Shown here: positions 18,918 through 26,706 of the stretch, in pieces
Numbering within the stretch: the first letter of the stretch is position 1
How the letters are laid out: every line of letters begins with the position of its first letter
Assembly: GCA_016706425.1 (NCBI GenBank)
Contig: JADJJR010000001.1
Span: forward strand, 1,116,001 to 1,180,000
Direction of reading: 5' to 3'
From: Elusimicrobiota bacterium
GTDB taxonomy: Bacteria > Elusimicrobiota > Elusimicrobia > FEN-1173
Length of the DNA: 64,000 nt
The notes under the pieces: generated by a model
Seen by the model: only the letters and a program-made list of their open reading frames with translations
What the model was told of the DNA's origin: nothing
Databases searched by the model: none
Position numbers and translations under genes: made by a program

Positions 18918-19221
18918 TTTTCAAACCATCGCCAGCGTCGACCAAGTGCCGCCGGGGACGCTGCGGGTGTTTCGCTTGAAGGGGAAACGCCTCGCCGTGA
19001 GCCACGTGGACGGCGCCTTTTACGCCATCGACGATGTGTGCACGCACGACGACGGCCCCCTCGGGGAAGGCGCTTTGAAGGGCGACGAAGTGGAATGCCC
19101 CCGCCACGGAGCGCGTTTTAATGTCCGCACGGGGGCCGCTCTGACCATGCCCGCGGTCGTGCCCGTCAAGGCCTACCGCGTGCGGGTGGATGGAACGCAC
19201 ATTCAAGTGGAGCTCCCGTGA
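18910..19221 (+). CDS. Rieske-type [2Fe-2S] ferredoxin
   Basis: A 103-residue soluble Rieske ferredoxin like those serving dioxygenases or NirD. The cluster ligands are clear: CTH (about residue 44) and CPRH (about residue 62), giving the Cys-X-His and Cys-X2-His pairs. A GTG start overlaps the end of sufD, and the stop overlaps the sufS start (GTGA). Its place inside the suf operon suggests it feeds electrons to cluster assembly or is a model recipient of the cluster; similar ferredoxins occur in suf operons of other bacteria. The specific role is inference. Confidence 0.92.
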   Translation: MGNFQTIASVDQVPPGTLRVFRLKGKRLAVSHVDGAFYAIDDVCTHDDGPLGEGALKGDEVECPRHGARFNVRTGAALTMPAVVPVKAYRVRVDGTHIQVELP

Positions 19222-20465
19222 CCGCCCTCAACCCCGATCGATTGCGCTTGGACTTCCCCATTTTGTCCCGTAAAATCCACGGCAAGCCCCTGGTGTATTT
19301 GGATAACGCCGCCACCACGCAGAAACCGATGTCGGTCATCATGTCCATGACGGCCTACTACGAGCGCACCAACGCCAACGTCCATCGCGGGGTGCACACC
19401 CTGTCGCAGGAGGCGACGTCTTTGATGGAACAGTCCCGGGACAAAGTCGCCGCCTTTATCGGCGCGCCCGACCCCGCGACGGTGATTTTTACGCGGAACG
19501 CCACCGAGTCCATCAACCTCGTGGCCTACTCCTGGGCCCGAAAAAATCTTAAGCCGGGCGATGAGATCCTCCTCACCGAGATGGAGCACCATTCCAATTT
19601 GATCCCGTGGCAGATGGCCGCCCAGGCCACGGGCGCCGTGTTGCGGTTCATCCCCGTGACGGGATGGGACGGTTTTCTGGACCTTTCGCGCCTCGACGGC
19701 CTATTGACGCCCCGCACCAAACTGCTGGCCGTCACCCAGATGTCCAACGTGTTGGGGACCATCAACCCGGTGACGGAGCTGGCGCGGCGGGCGCACGCCG
19801 TCGGGGCCAAGGTGTTGGTGGACGGCGCCCAGTCGGCGCCGCACTTGGCCGTCGACGTGAAGACCCTGGGGGCGGATTTCTTCGCCTTTTCGGCCCACAA
19901 GATGCTGGGGCCCACGGGGTTGGGGGTTTTGTGGGCGCCGCGCGCTTTATTGGAAACCATGGAACCGTTTTTGGGCGGGGGGGACATGATCAGCCAGGTC
20001 TGGCCCGACCGCGCGACGTGGAACGAACTCCCCTACAAGTTCGAAGCCGGGACGCCCAACATCACGGGGGCCATCGCCTTCGGCGCGGCCATCGACTATT
20101 TGAACCAGGTTGGCATGGACAACATCCGCGCCCACGAGCAAGACATCACCGGCTACGCCTTGGGCACGCTCAAAGACCGCTTTCCGAAAATCGTCTTGCA
20201 CGGGCCCGCCGATGTCGCGCAACGGGGCGGCGTCGTGAGTTTTGAATTGCCGGGGGTGCACCCCCACGACATCGGAACCATTTTGGACCGGGAGGGCGTG
20301 GCCGTGCGGGCGGGGCACCATTGTTGCCAGGTCCTCATGAAAAAGTTCGGCGTGGCCGGCACCGCCCGCGCCAGTTTTTACCTTTACAACACCCGCGCCG
20401 AGGTGGACGCTCTTGTCGCCTCCCTCGGTCAGGTGGAGCGCCTGTTCGTTCCCAGCGTTCGATGA
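19218..20465 (+). CDS. sufS: Cysteine desulfurase SufS
   Basis: PLP enzyme releasing sulfur from cysteine as a persulfide for Fe-S assembly. 415 residues, normal for group II desulfurases. The PLP lysine lies in FSAHKMLGPTG; the histidine/aspartate cofactor contacts are in EHHSN and DGAQSAPH. The active-site cysteine is in RAGHHCCQVLM, here a double cysteine where SufS commonly has HHCA. GTG start at 19218. It overlaps sufU (ATGA), the usual sulfur acceptor, and is embedded in the suf operon. Confidence 0.97.
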   Translation: MTALNPDRLRLDFPILSRKIHGKPLVYLDNAATTQKPMSVIMSMTAYYERTNANVHRGVHTLSQEATSLMEQSRDKVAAFIGAPDPATVIFTRNATESINLVAYSWARKNLKPGDEILLTEMEHHSNLIPWQMAAQATGAVLRFIPVTGWDGFLDLSRLDGLLTPRTKLLAVTQMSNVLGTINPVTELARRAHAVGAKVLVDGAQSAPHLAVDVKTLGADFFAFSAHKMLGPTGLGVLWAPRALLETMEPFLGGGDMISQVWPDRATWNELPYKFEAGTPNITGAIAFGAAIDYLNQVGMDNIRAHEQDITGYALGTLKDRFPKIVLHGPADVAQRGGVVSFELPGVHPHDIGTILDREGVAVRAGHHCCQVLMKKFGVAGTARASFYLYNTRAEVDALVASLGQVERLFVPSVR

Positions 20466-20902
20466 CCGACGATCTTTACCGCGAAGTCATCCTGGATCAT
20501 TTCCGCCATCCCCGGAACCAGGGCGCCCTGGAAGCGCCGGACGTCAAGGTGCAGGGCGTCAACCCCCTGTGCGGCGACAGCCTGGAGTTGATGTTTACCG
20601 TCAAAGACGCAAAAATCGCCGACATCAAAATGACGGGCAACGGCTGTTCCATTTCGCAGTCCTCGGCTTCGATGATGACCGAGGCGCTCAAAGGCAAGGC
20701 CCTGGGCGAGTCGGAGGCGTTGGCCAAGGCGTTTAAGAAAATGATGTTGGAAAACGGCGCCGCCGAGGACCTGCCCGAGGACCTGGAAGAGTTGTCGGCC
20801 TTGGAAGGCGTGCAGAAGTATCCCGTGCGGGTCAAATGCGCCCTGTTGGCCTGGAACACCCTTTTGCAGGGATTGGAAGAATGGAAAGGAAAAACAAAAT
20901 GA
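20462..20902 (+). CDS. sufU: SufU-type sulfur transfer / scaffold protein
   Basis: Small zinc protein that accepts persulfide sulfur from SufS and passes it to SufBCD. 146 residues starting MTDDLYREVILDHFRHPRN; the ATG overlaps the sufS stop. Three conserved cysteines are present: PLCGDS, GNGCSISQSSASMM and VRVKCALLAW, with the Asp of CGDS completing the zinc site. The insertion before the last cysteine (about 20 residues, acidic) is characteristic of SufU as opposed to IscU. Confidence 0.96.
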   Translation: MTDDLYREVILDHFRHPRNQGALEAPDVKVQGVNPLCGDSLELMFTVKDAKIADIKMTGNGCSISQSSASMMTEALKGKALGESEALAKAFKKMMLENGAAEDLPEDLEELSALEGVQKYPVRVKCALLAWNTLLQGLEEWKGKTK

Positions 20903-21297
20903 CAGCCCCCGTCGCCCCCACCCCCGACAGCGTTCGCGCGGTTTTAAAAACCATAATGGACCCGGAAATCCATCTCAGCATCTTGGATTTGGGATTGATT
21001 TACGACGTGACCGTGAAACCGGACGGAAAGAAAGGCCAGCGCGTCAACATACGAATGACGTTGACGACACCGGCCTGCCCCTACGGTCCCGCCCTGCTCA
21101 GCAAGGTCCACGCGGACGTGGGCGCCATGCCCGGGGTTTCCGACGTGAACGTCGATTTGGCTTGGATCCCGCCCTGGGACCCGCGCACCATGGCGTCCGA
21201 TGAGGCAAAGTTGAAAATGGGCCTGTTTGAATTGGACGACGAAGACGACGACGCGCCGGTGGGGAAGAGCCCTTCCAACGAAAAAAAACCGGCGTGA
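20899..21297 (+). CDS. sufT: SufT/MIP18 (DUF59) family Fe-S maturation protein
   Basis: 132 residues. The DUF59 core is clear: DPEIHLSILDLGLIYDV, then MTLTTPACPYG with the conserved cysteine, and a C-terminal WIPPWDP block. Proteins of this type help deliver Fe-S clusters to targets. The start ATG overlaps the sufU stop (ATGA). The tail is very acidic (DDEDDDAP) then basic. It is the last gene of the suf operon; no clear hairpin follows it. Confidence 0.9.
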   Translation: MTAPVAPTPDSVRAVLKTIMDPEIHLSILDLGLIYDVTVKPDGKKGQRVNIRMTLTTPACPYGPALLSKVHADVGAMPGVSDVNVDLAWIPPWDPRTMASDEAKLKMGLFELDDEDDDAPVGKSPSNEKKPA

Positions 21298-21306
21298 TTT
21301 CGGCGT

Positions 21307-21335
21307 TTGTCGGTTCGGGCAAAGATTTGTATAAT
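21307..21335 (+). promoter_or_regulatory. Promoter of tRNA-Gly
   Basis: TTGTCG (21307-21312) and a perfect TATAAT (21330-21335) with a 17-bp spacer. About 65 bp of leader follow before the tRNA, including a G+C hairpin (ACCCCCGGCGGGGG, near 21378-21391). Confidence 0.75.
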
Positions 21336-21404
21336 CGCTAGAGATCCGATGAACACAGCGTGTCGGATGCCGGACGCACCCCCGGCGGGGGCGCGTTCGC
21401 GAGC

Positions 21405-21480
21405 GCGGGCGTAGTTCAGTTGGTAGAACGTCTCGTTGCCAACGAGAAGGTCGTCGGTTCGAACCCGATCGCCCGCTCCA
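21405..21480 (+). tRNA. tRNA-Gly (anticodon GCC)
   Basis: Acceptor GCGGGCG pairs with CGCCCGC, D-arm TTCAGTTGGTAGAA, anticodon stem TCTCG/CGAGA around loop TTGCCAA (GCC), T-arm GTCGG-TTCGAAC-CCGAT, discriminator T, and the CCA end is encoded. Own promoter upstream and a strong terminator 20 bp downstream. Confidence 0.97.
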
Positions 21481-21500
21481 TTTGATTCGGTTGGTTTCCC

Positions 21501-21533
21501 AAAGCCCACGGTGAAAACCGTGGGCTTTTTGTT
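21501..21533 (+). terminator. Rho-independent terminator after tRNA-Gly
   Basis: A perfect 12-bp stem (21501-21512 and 21517-21528) with a GAAA tetraloop, followed by a short T-rich run. Confidence 0.92.
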
Positions 21534-21560
21534 GGGTCGAGTCGTGGGGGGTTTTTCAAA

Positions 21561-22109
21561 TTGAAGCCGATGCCGGTGCCGCTGGAAAAGAGTTTGAGGT
21601 TGATCAACCACGGACCTCTGGTGGTTGTCACGACGGCCCGGGCCGGGCGTGTCAACGCGGCGCCCGTTCAGTGGAACGTTCCCGTGAACGACGCCCCGCC
21701 GACCGTCGCGCTCGCCTTGGACGCTGACAATTTTACCCGGGCGTTGATCGAGGAAACGGGCGTCTTTGTCCTGAACGTCCCCGACGAACGCTTGCTGCCC
21801 GCCGTGCGGGCCTGGGGGGCGCGCTCCGGCCGGACCGGGGAGAAAATGAGAGGCGCGGGAGCCGCTTGGGAGCCCGGCGTGGCGGTCCCCGTCCCTCATT
21901 TGACGGAGGCCCTGGGGTATTTGGAGTGCCGCCGGGTGAAGACCGTGGAATTGCCGGGCGTGTCCTTGGTTCTGGGCGAGGTCGTCGGCGCCGGGGCCGA
22001 CCCATCTTTTTTTGTCGACAGTCGTTGGGCGGATTCGGTGCGAACGCTCCACCATTTGGGCGGGGGAACCTTCGCTTTGGCGGGGGAGAGACGGTCTTTT
22101 CCGGCCTGA
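21561..22109 (+). CDS. Flavin reductase-like FMN-binding protein
   Basis: 182 residues resembling the flavin reductase/FMN-binding split-barrel family: PLVVVTTARAGRVNAAPVQWNVPV is the usual FMN phosphate region, with LNVPDE, and a C-terminal block LVLGEVVGAG..FVDSRW. Such proteins bind FMN and either reduce free flavin or act as NAD(P)H-dependent reductases; the partner is unknown. Start is a TTG at 21561 placed about 10 bp after a G-run; an ATG at 21570 is an alternative. It lies alone between two tRNA genes. Confidence 0.75.
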   Translation: MKPMPVPLEKSLRLINHGPLVVVTTARAGRVNAAPVQWNVPVNDAPPTVALALDADNFTRALIEETGVFVLNVPDERLLPAVRAWGARSGRTGEKMRGAGAAWEPGVAVPVPHLTEALGYLECRRVKTVELPGVSLVLGEVVGAGADPSFFVDSRWADSVRTLHHLGGGTFALAGERRSFPA

Positions 22110-22122
22110 TGTTGTCTTTGGA

Positions 22123-22153
22123 TTGGTCAATTAACCCCAAGATTTGGTAAAAT
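22123..22153 (+). promoter_or_regulatory. Promoter-like element before tRNA-Arg(ACG)
   Basis: TTGGTC (22123-22128) and TAAAAT (22148-22153), spacer 19 bp, located 41 bp before the tRNA. The spacer is longer than ideal. Confidence 0.5.
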
Positions 22154-22194
22154 TCGTTTCCTGTTTTTGATGGATGGGTGGTTGTCCCCGTTTT

Positions 22195-22268
22195 GACCCC
22201 ATAGCTCAATTGGATAGAGCGTCTGCCTACGGAGCAGAAGGCTGTAGGTTCAAGTCCTACTGGGGTCG
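22195..22268 (+). tRNA. tRNA-Arg (anticodon ACG)
   Basis: Acceptor GACCCCA/TGGGGTC, D-arm GCTCAATTGGATAGAGC, anticodon stem TCTGC/GCAGA around loop CTACGGA (ACG, inosine-modified in bacteria), T-arm GTAGG-TTCAAGT-CCTAC, discriminator G. CCA is not encoded. Terminator follows 9 bp downstream. Confidence 0.97.
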
Positions 22269-22277
22269 GATTTCTTG

Positions 22278-22313
22278 CTCCCCGACGGCAATGCCGTCGG
22301 GGAGTTGTTTTTT
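22278..22313 (+). terminator. Rho-independent terminator after tRNA-Arg(ACG)
   Basis: A 12-bp perfect stem (22278-22289 and 22293-22304) with a 3-nt loop, then TTGTTTTTT. The T-tract overlaps the likely -35 of the feoB promoter. Confidence 0.93.
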
Positions 22314-22350
22314 GAGGGGCGTCTTGTTATAATTGAAATAAGATTTCAAT
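22305..22350 (+). promoter_or_regulatory. feoB promoter with perfect inverted-repeat operator (DtxR-type candidate)
   Basis: TTGTTT (22305-22310), 17-bp spacer, TATAAT (22328-22333). ATTGAAAT (22332-22339) and ATTTCAAT (22343-22350) form a perfect 8-bp inverted repeat with a 3-bp centre, 19 bp in all, covering the expected transcription start and ending one base before the feoB ATG. Length and place fit a DtxR/MntR-family operator, and such a regulator is the next gene in the operon. Predicted leader is only about a dozen bases with no Shine-Dalgarno site. Confidence 0.7.
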
Positions 22351-22351
22351 C

Positions 22352-24286
22352 ATGAAAACCCTCGCCCTGGTCGGGAACCCCAACGTCGGCAAATCGGTTC
22401 TGTTTAACCGGTTGACGGGGCGTTACGCCGCCGTCTCCAATTACCCCGGGACCACCGTGGACGTGTCCACAGGCGGGTCTTGGCTGGGCGGGGAAAAATG
22501 GCGGGTGGTGGACACGCCGGGGGTGAACGGCCTTCTGCCTTCATCGGAAGACGAGCGGGTGACCCGCGACTTTCTGTGGCGGGAGCGGCCGGACGTGGTG
22601 GTCAACGTGTTGGACGCCAAGAACCTCCGCCGCGGCCTGGTGCTGACCTTGGAATTGGCCGAGCAGGGAATCCCCCTGGTCGTGGTGTTAAACCTGATGG
22701 ATGAGGCCATGGACCGGGGCATTGCGGTGGACGCGGACGTGCTGTCGCGGCGGTTGGGCGTGCCAGTGATTTCGACCGTGGCCACCACGGGCGATGGGGT
22801 CCCGGCCCTGAAAAAAGTGATCCCTTTGGCGGGCCGCAGCGTCGCCGTGCCGGTCCTGTCTTCGGAAATACAACGATCCCTCCAGGCCCTTGAGGATTCC
22901 TTCCAGGACACGCGCGGTCGCCCCGTGGCTATTGCGCTTTTGGCGGGGGACGACACGGCACTGACCGCCGGGGTGGCCCTGGCGGTGGGCTTGTCCGACC
23001 AGTCCGTTTACGCGACCGCCGAGCGGGAAAGGGCGCGCTACACGGCCCGCACGCCCCGGCAGATCCTGTTTGAGGGGCGGGAGGCCCGCGCGCGGGAATT
23101 GGTGGCCGAGGCGGTTTCCCAGGGGGGGCGTTTGCGGCCGGGGTTGTCCCAAACCCTCGGGCGGTGGGCCCTGCGTCCCTGGCCGGGGTATTTGATCGGC
23201 GCGGCCGTGCTGTACGCCGTGTACCTGTTTGTCGGTGTTTTTGGCGCCGGGACCGCGGTCGATTTCCTCGAGAACACTTTTTTCGGCAAATGGGTTGTCC
23301 CCTCCGTGACCCGCATGGCCGACCGTTGGATCCCCTGGGCCGCCGCGCGGGACTTCCTGGTGGGCCCCTACGGCGTTGTCAGCATGGCGTTGTCCTACGC
23401 TTTTGCCCTCATATTGCCCATCGTCGCGACGTTCTTTATCGCCTTCGGCCTGTTGGAGGATTCCGGTTATTTGCCGCGGCTTTCGGTGTTGTTGGACCGT
23501 GTGTTCCGGTTGATGGGCTTGAACGGCCGCGCGGTCTTGCCCATGATTTTGGGTTTGGGCTGCGACACCATGGCGACCATGACCACCCGCATCCTCGATA
23601 CGCGCAAGGAACGGATCATCGTGACGTTGTTGTTGGCGCTCACGGTGCCCTGCTCCGCCCAGCTCGCCGTTATTTTGGGGATGGCGGCCGGGCTTTCCCC
23701 AAAAGTTTTGGTCCTGTGGCTGGCGGTGATCGTCGGCACCACGCTCCTGGCCGGCTGGGGCGCTTCGCGGGTCCTCCCCGGGGCGCGGTCCACCTTCCTC
23801 ATGGAAATTCCGCCCATTCGGCGCCCCCTTTTGCGCAACATCGCCATGAAAATGCGTCTGCGCCTTTGGTGGTATTTGAAGGAAGTGGTGCCGCTTTTCA
23901 TCTACGGCACGGCCGCCCTCTTTTTCTTGGACCGGTGGGGCGCGTTGAAGGCCCTGGAAAAAACCTTTTCCCCGGTGGTGCAGGGCTTCCTGGGATTGCC
24001 CGCCCAGGCCACGGAGGCGTTTTTAATCGGCTTCCTCCGGCGGGACTACGGCGCGGCCGGCCTCTACCGCCTGCAACAGGACGGCGCCCTGGATCTAAGG
24101 CAGGTCACCGTCAGTTTGGTGCTGATCACGCTGTTCATGCCGTGCGTGGCCCAATGGTTGATGATGTTTAAAGAGCGCGGGTGGAAGGGCGCTTTGGCCA
24201 TCACCGGCGCGGTTTTGGGCATTGCCTTGCTGATCGCGGGCGGGCTCAATCAAGTGCTGATACTCTTCCCAGGACTGGTGCTATGA
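22352..24286 (+). CDS. feoB: Ferrous iron transport protein B
   Basis: Inner-membrane Fe(II) transporter with a cytosolic GTPase. 644 residues. The G domain shows G1 GNPNVGKS, G2 NYPGTTVD, G3 DTPGVNG and G4 NLMD; a GDI-like linker follows, then the membrane core from about residue 275 with the conserved GLGCDTMATMTTRI segment and the second Gate repeat (RLWWYLKEVVPLFIYG). feoA is not a separate gene; a FeoA-like domain is fused to the regulator just downstream. Stop overlaps the regulator start (ATGA). Confidence 0.96.
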   Translation: MKTLALVGNPNVGKSVLFNRLTGRYAAVSNYPGTTVDVSTGGSWLGGEKWRVVDTPGVNGLLPSSEDERVTRDFLWRERPDVVVNVLDAKNLRRGLVLTLELAEQGIPLVVVLNLMDEAMDRGIAVDADVLSRRLGVPVISTVATTGDGVPALKKVIPLAGRSVAVPVLSSEIQRSLQALEDSFQDTRGRPVAIALLAGDDTALTAGVALAVGLSDQSVYATAERERARYTARTPRQILFEGREARARELVAEAVSQGGRLRPGLSQTLGRWALRPWPGYLIGAAVLYAVYLFVGVFGAGTAVDFLENTFFGKWVVPSVTRMADRWIPWAAARDFLVGPYGVVSMALSYAFALILPIVATFFIAFGLLEDSGYLPRLSVLLDRVFRLMGLNGRAVLPMILGLGCDTMATMTTRILDTRKERIIVTLLLALTVPCSAQLAVILGMAAGLSPKVLVLWLAVIVGTTLLAGWGASRVLPGARSTFLMEIPPIRRPLLRNIAMKMRLRLWWYLKEVVPLFIYGTAALFFLDRWGALKALEKTFSPVVQGFLGLPAQATEAFLIGFLRRDYGAAGLYRLQQDGALDLRQVTVSLVLITLFMPCVAQWLMMFKERGWKGALAITGAVLGIALLIAGGLNQVLILFPGLVL

Positions 24287-24963
24287 CCGAATCCATCAAA
24301 TACCCGCTCCCCACGGCCGAACGCGAAGACCTCGAGGAATCCCTCGGGCTGGTTTGGCACAAACGCGAATCCGGTGTGACGGCGGCCGCCGCCGTGCGGG
24401 AAGCCTTAACCGCGGCCGGTAACCCCTCCGCCTGGGACCGGCTGGTCAAGGAAAAGTTCGTGACCGAAGAGGGGGGACGCGCGCATCTGACGGCCCAGGG
24501 GGAAGCCACGGCGGCGGCCGTCATCCGCCGACACCGCTTGGCGGAACGGCTGCTGACGGATGTTCTCCATTTGGACCGATCGGTGATCGACCCGAACGCC
24601 TGCGTTTTTGAACACATCCTCTCGGCCGAAGTGAGCGAATCCATTTGCACCTTGTTGGGGCACCCCGCCGAATGCCCGCACGGGTTGGCGATCCCCGCGG
24701 GGGACTGCTGCCGGCGCCACGCCGATCAATTGTCACCGATCGTGGAGCCCTTAGCGCGCATGAAAGCGGGCGAATCGGGCCGCGTGGCGTATTTGCGGCT
24801 TAAAGACCATCCGGAGCTTCACCGTTTGATGGCGTTGGGATTGGTCCCCGGGGCGGACCTCAAGTTGCACCAAACTTACCCCGCCTTCGTGTTGGACCTG
24901 GGGGAGACGCAGTTGGCCCTGGAGGAGGCCGTGGCCGAGCGGATTTTCGTCCGCCGCACGTGA
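24283..24963 (+). CDS. DtxR-family metal-dependent regulator with FeoA-like C-terminal domain
   Basis: 226 residues. The N-terminal winged helix is followed by the dimerisation/metal region of DtxR/IdeR/MntR proteins (AERLLTDVLHLDRSVIDPNACVFEHILSAEV is split by the usual His/Glu/Cys ligands), a Cys-containing block HPAECPHG and CCRRHADQL, and an SH3-like FeoA domain from about residue 155 (LARMKAGESGRVAYL ... LMALGLVPGADLKL). It likely senses Fe(II) or Mn(II) and represses feoB through the inverted repeat at 22332-22350. Start ATG overlaps feoB stop. Confidence 0.88.
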   Translation: MTESIKYPLPTAEREDLEESLGLVWHKRESGVTAAAAVREALTAAGNPSAWDRLVKEKFVTEEGGRAHLTAQGEATAAAVIRRHRLAERLLTDVLHLDRSVIDPNACVFEHILSAEVSESICTLLGHPAECPHGLAIPAGDCCRRHADQLSPIVEPLARMKAGESGRVAYLRLKDHPELHRLMALGLVPGADLKLHQTYPAFVLDLGETQLALEEAVAERIFVRRT

Positions 24964-24988
24964 AAAATTCGTAAAATCACCTTCCTTT

Positions 24989-25783
24989 ATGTCGTTTCTA
25001 TCTCTCTCGCGGCCCATCGTTTTCTTCGATCTGGAAACCACCGGACTCCTTTTGGAGTTGGATCGGATCATTGAGATTGGGATGATCAAAATCCATCCCG
25101 ACGGACGCGCCGAGGAACTCTGCCAGCGGTTCGACCCCGGCCTCAAAATCCCGGCGGAATCCCGCGCCATCCACGGCATCACCGATGAGATGCTGCGCGG
25201 CCAGCCGAAGTTCGGCCAATGGGCCCAGCGCCTCTTCGATTTCATCGGCGATTCGGATTTGGGCGGGTTCGCCCTCAACCGGTTGGACATCCCCATGTTG
25301 ACCAAGGAGTTTGGCCGGGCCGGGTTGCATTTCTCCATGGAGGGGCGACGCATCGCCGACGCCAGCATCATTTTCCGGGAACGGGAGCGGCGCGACCTGC
25401 GGACGGCCTACCGGTTTTATTGCGGGAAGGAGTTGATCAACGCCCATTCCGCCGCGGCCGACACCCGGGCGACCATGGAAGTCCTCGAGGCGCAACTGAA
25501 GCGCTACGCCGATTTGCCCAAGGACATGGACGGCCTCCACGCTTTTTGCACCGCGCCGGAGCCCTCCCACGTCGATCGTGACGGGAAACTGGTTTGGCGG
25601 GACGGGGAGGCCTACTTTAATTTCGGCAAACACCGCTACCAAGCCCTCGCCCAGGTCCTTAAAGAAGACCCGGATTATCTCGACTGGATCATTCAAAAGG
25701 CGGACTTCACCGGGGAGTTCGTTGAAATCTGCCGCCAGGCGCGACGCGGATTTCTTCCCATCAAGCCCGGGCCCGCGTCGTGA
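24989..25783 (+). CDS. DEDDh 3'-5' exonuclease (DnaQ-like)
   Basis: 264 residues. All five catalytic residues of the DEDDh family are visible: FFDLETTG (Asp, Glu), the Asp of NRLDIPML, and His/Asp of NAHSAAADTRAT. The C-terminal ~80 residues (FNFGKHRYQALAQVLKEDPDYLDWI) form the small domain seen in many DnaQ-like stand-alone exonucleases. Likely DNA proofreading, repair or RNA trimming; not a full polymerase epsilon assignment. A TAAAAT element (24972-24977) lies only 11 bp before the ATG, suggesting a very short leader. The end overlaps the next start. Confidence 0.88.
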   Translation: MSFLSLSRPIVFFDLETTGLLLELDRIIEIGMIKIHPDGRAEELCQRFDPGLKIPAESRAIHGITDEMLRGQPKFGQWAQRLFDFIGDSDLGGFALNRLDIPMLTKEFGRAGLHFSMEGRRIADASIIFRERERRDLRTAYRFYCGKELINAHSAAADTRATMEVLEAQLKRYADLPKDMDGLHAFCTAPEPSHVDRDGKLVWRDGEAYFNFGKHRYQALAQVLKEDPDYLDWIIQKADFTGEFVEICRQARRGFLPIKPGPAS

Positions 25784-26706
25784 GCCACCAGTTGGTCATG
25801 TGGGTGCTGTTCAACGTCATCGTCGCGGTGATGCTTTACATCGACCTGGCCGTGGGGCAAAAAAAATCCCACGCGGTGGGAATGAGGGAGGCGGCCCTCT
25901 GGAGCCTGGTGTGGGTGGCGGTGTCCTTGTTGTTTGGGGTCGGGATCTATTTTTTTCTCAGCCCCGAGAAGGCCATGCAGTTCCTCACCGGCTATTTGAT
26001 CGAGAAATCCCTCTCGGTCGACAACATGTTCGTGTTCATTATGATCTTTTCCTATTTTTCCGTCGCTCCGGAGCACCAGCCCCGGGTGCTGAAATGGGGC
26101 ATTTTGGGCGCTCTCGTCATGCGGTTCATCCTTATCTTTATCGGGGCCGCCCTCATTCAGCGGTTCCACTGGGTCCTTTACGTGTTCGGCGGGTTCCTGT
26201 TGTACACGGCTTACCAGATGGCGTTCGGGGGGGAAAAAGAGTTTAAACCCGAGGAAAATCCCCTGTTTCGGCGGGTCAAGAAGTGGTTGCCCATGACGGG
26301 TTTGCGGGGGGACCGTTTCTTTGCCAGGGTTAATGGCGCGCTCCACGCCACGCCTCTTTTCCTGGCCGTGTTGGTGGTGGAGTTCAGCGATTTGGTGTTC
26401 GCGTTGGATTCGATCCCCGCCATTTTTTCCATTACCCAGGACACCTTCTTGGTTTACACGTCCAACGTGTTCGCCATATTGGGTTTGCGGGCGCTCTACT
26501 TTTTGGTGAGCGGCCTGGTCCAGCTGTTCGCCTACTTAAAATTCGGCGTGGCCTTGATCCTGGCGTTCGTGGGCGTGAAGATGCTCGCGTCGCATTACGT
26601 TCACATCTCGACCGGGCTCTCCCTCGGCGTGGTGGTGGGGGTGTTGATCCTGTCCATCACCGCCTCGGTGTACTGGCCCCCGCGAAAAGCCGCGCCGGTC
26701 ATTTGA
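25780..26706 (+). CDS. TerC family integral membrane protein
   Basis: 308 residues with about eight or nine hydrophobic helices. Family marks: LSVDNMFVFIMIF (SVDN motif) and EFSDLVFALDSIPAIFSIT with the paired acidic residues, typical of TerC/Alx proteins that export Mn(II) or help metallate secreted proteins. GTG start overlaps the exonuclease stop by four bases. The 3' end overlaps the convergent PilX-like gene by eight bases. Nothing like a yybP-ykoY manganese riboswitch is visible because the gene is coupled to its neighbour. Confidence 0.93.
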   Translation: MSHQLVMWVLFNVIVAVMLYIDLAVGQKKSHAVGMREAALWSLVWVAVSLLFGVGIYFFLSPEKAMQFLTGYLIEKSLSVDNMFVFIMIFSYFSVAPEHQPRVLKWGILGALVMRFILIFIGAALIQRFHWVLYVFGGFLLYTAYQMAFGGEKEFKPEENPLFRRVKKWLPMTGLRGDRFFARVNGALHATPLFLAVLVVEFSDLVFALDSIPAIFSITQDTFLVYTSNVFAILGLRALYFLVSGLVQLFAYLKFGVALILAFVGVKMLASHYVHISTGLSLGVVVGVLILSITASVYWPPRKAAPVI

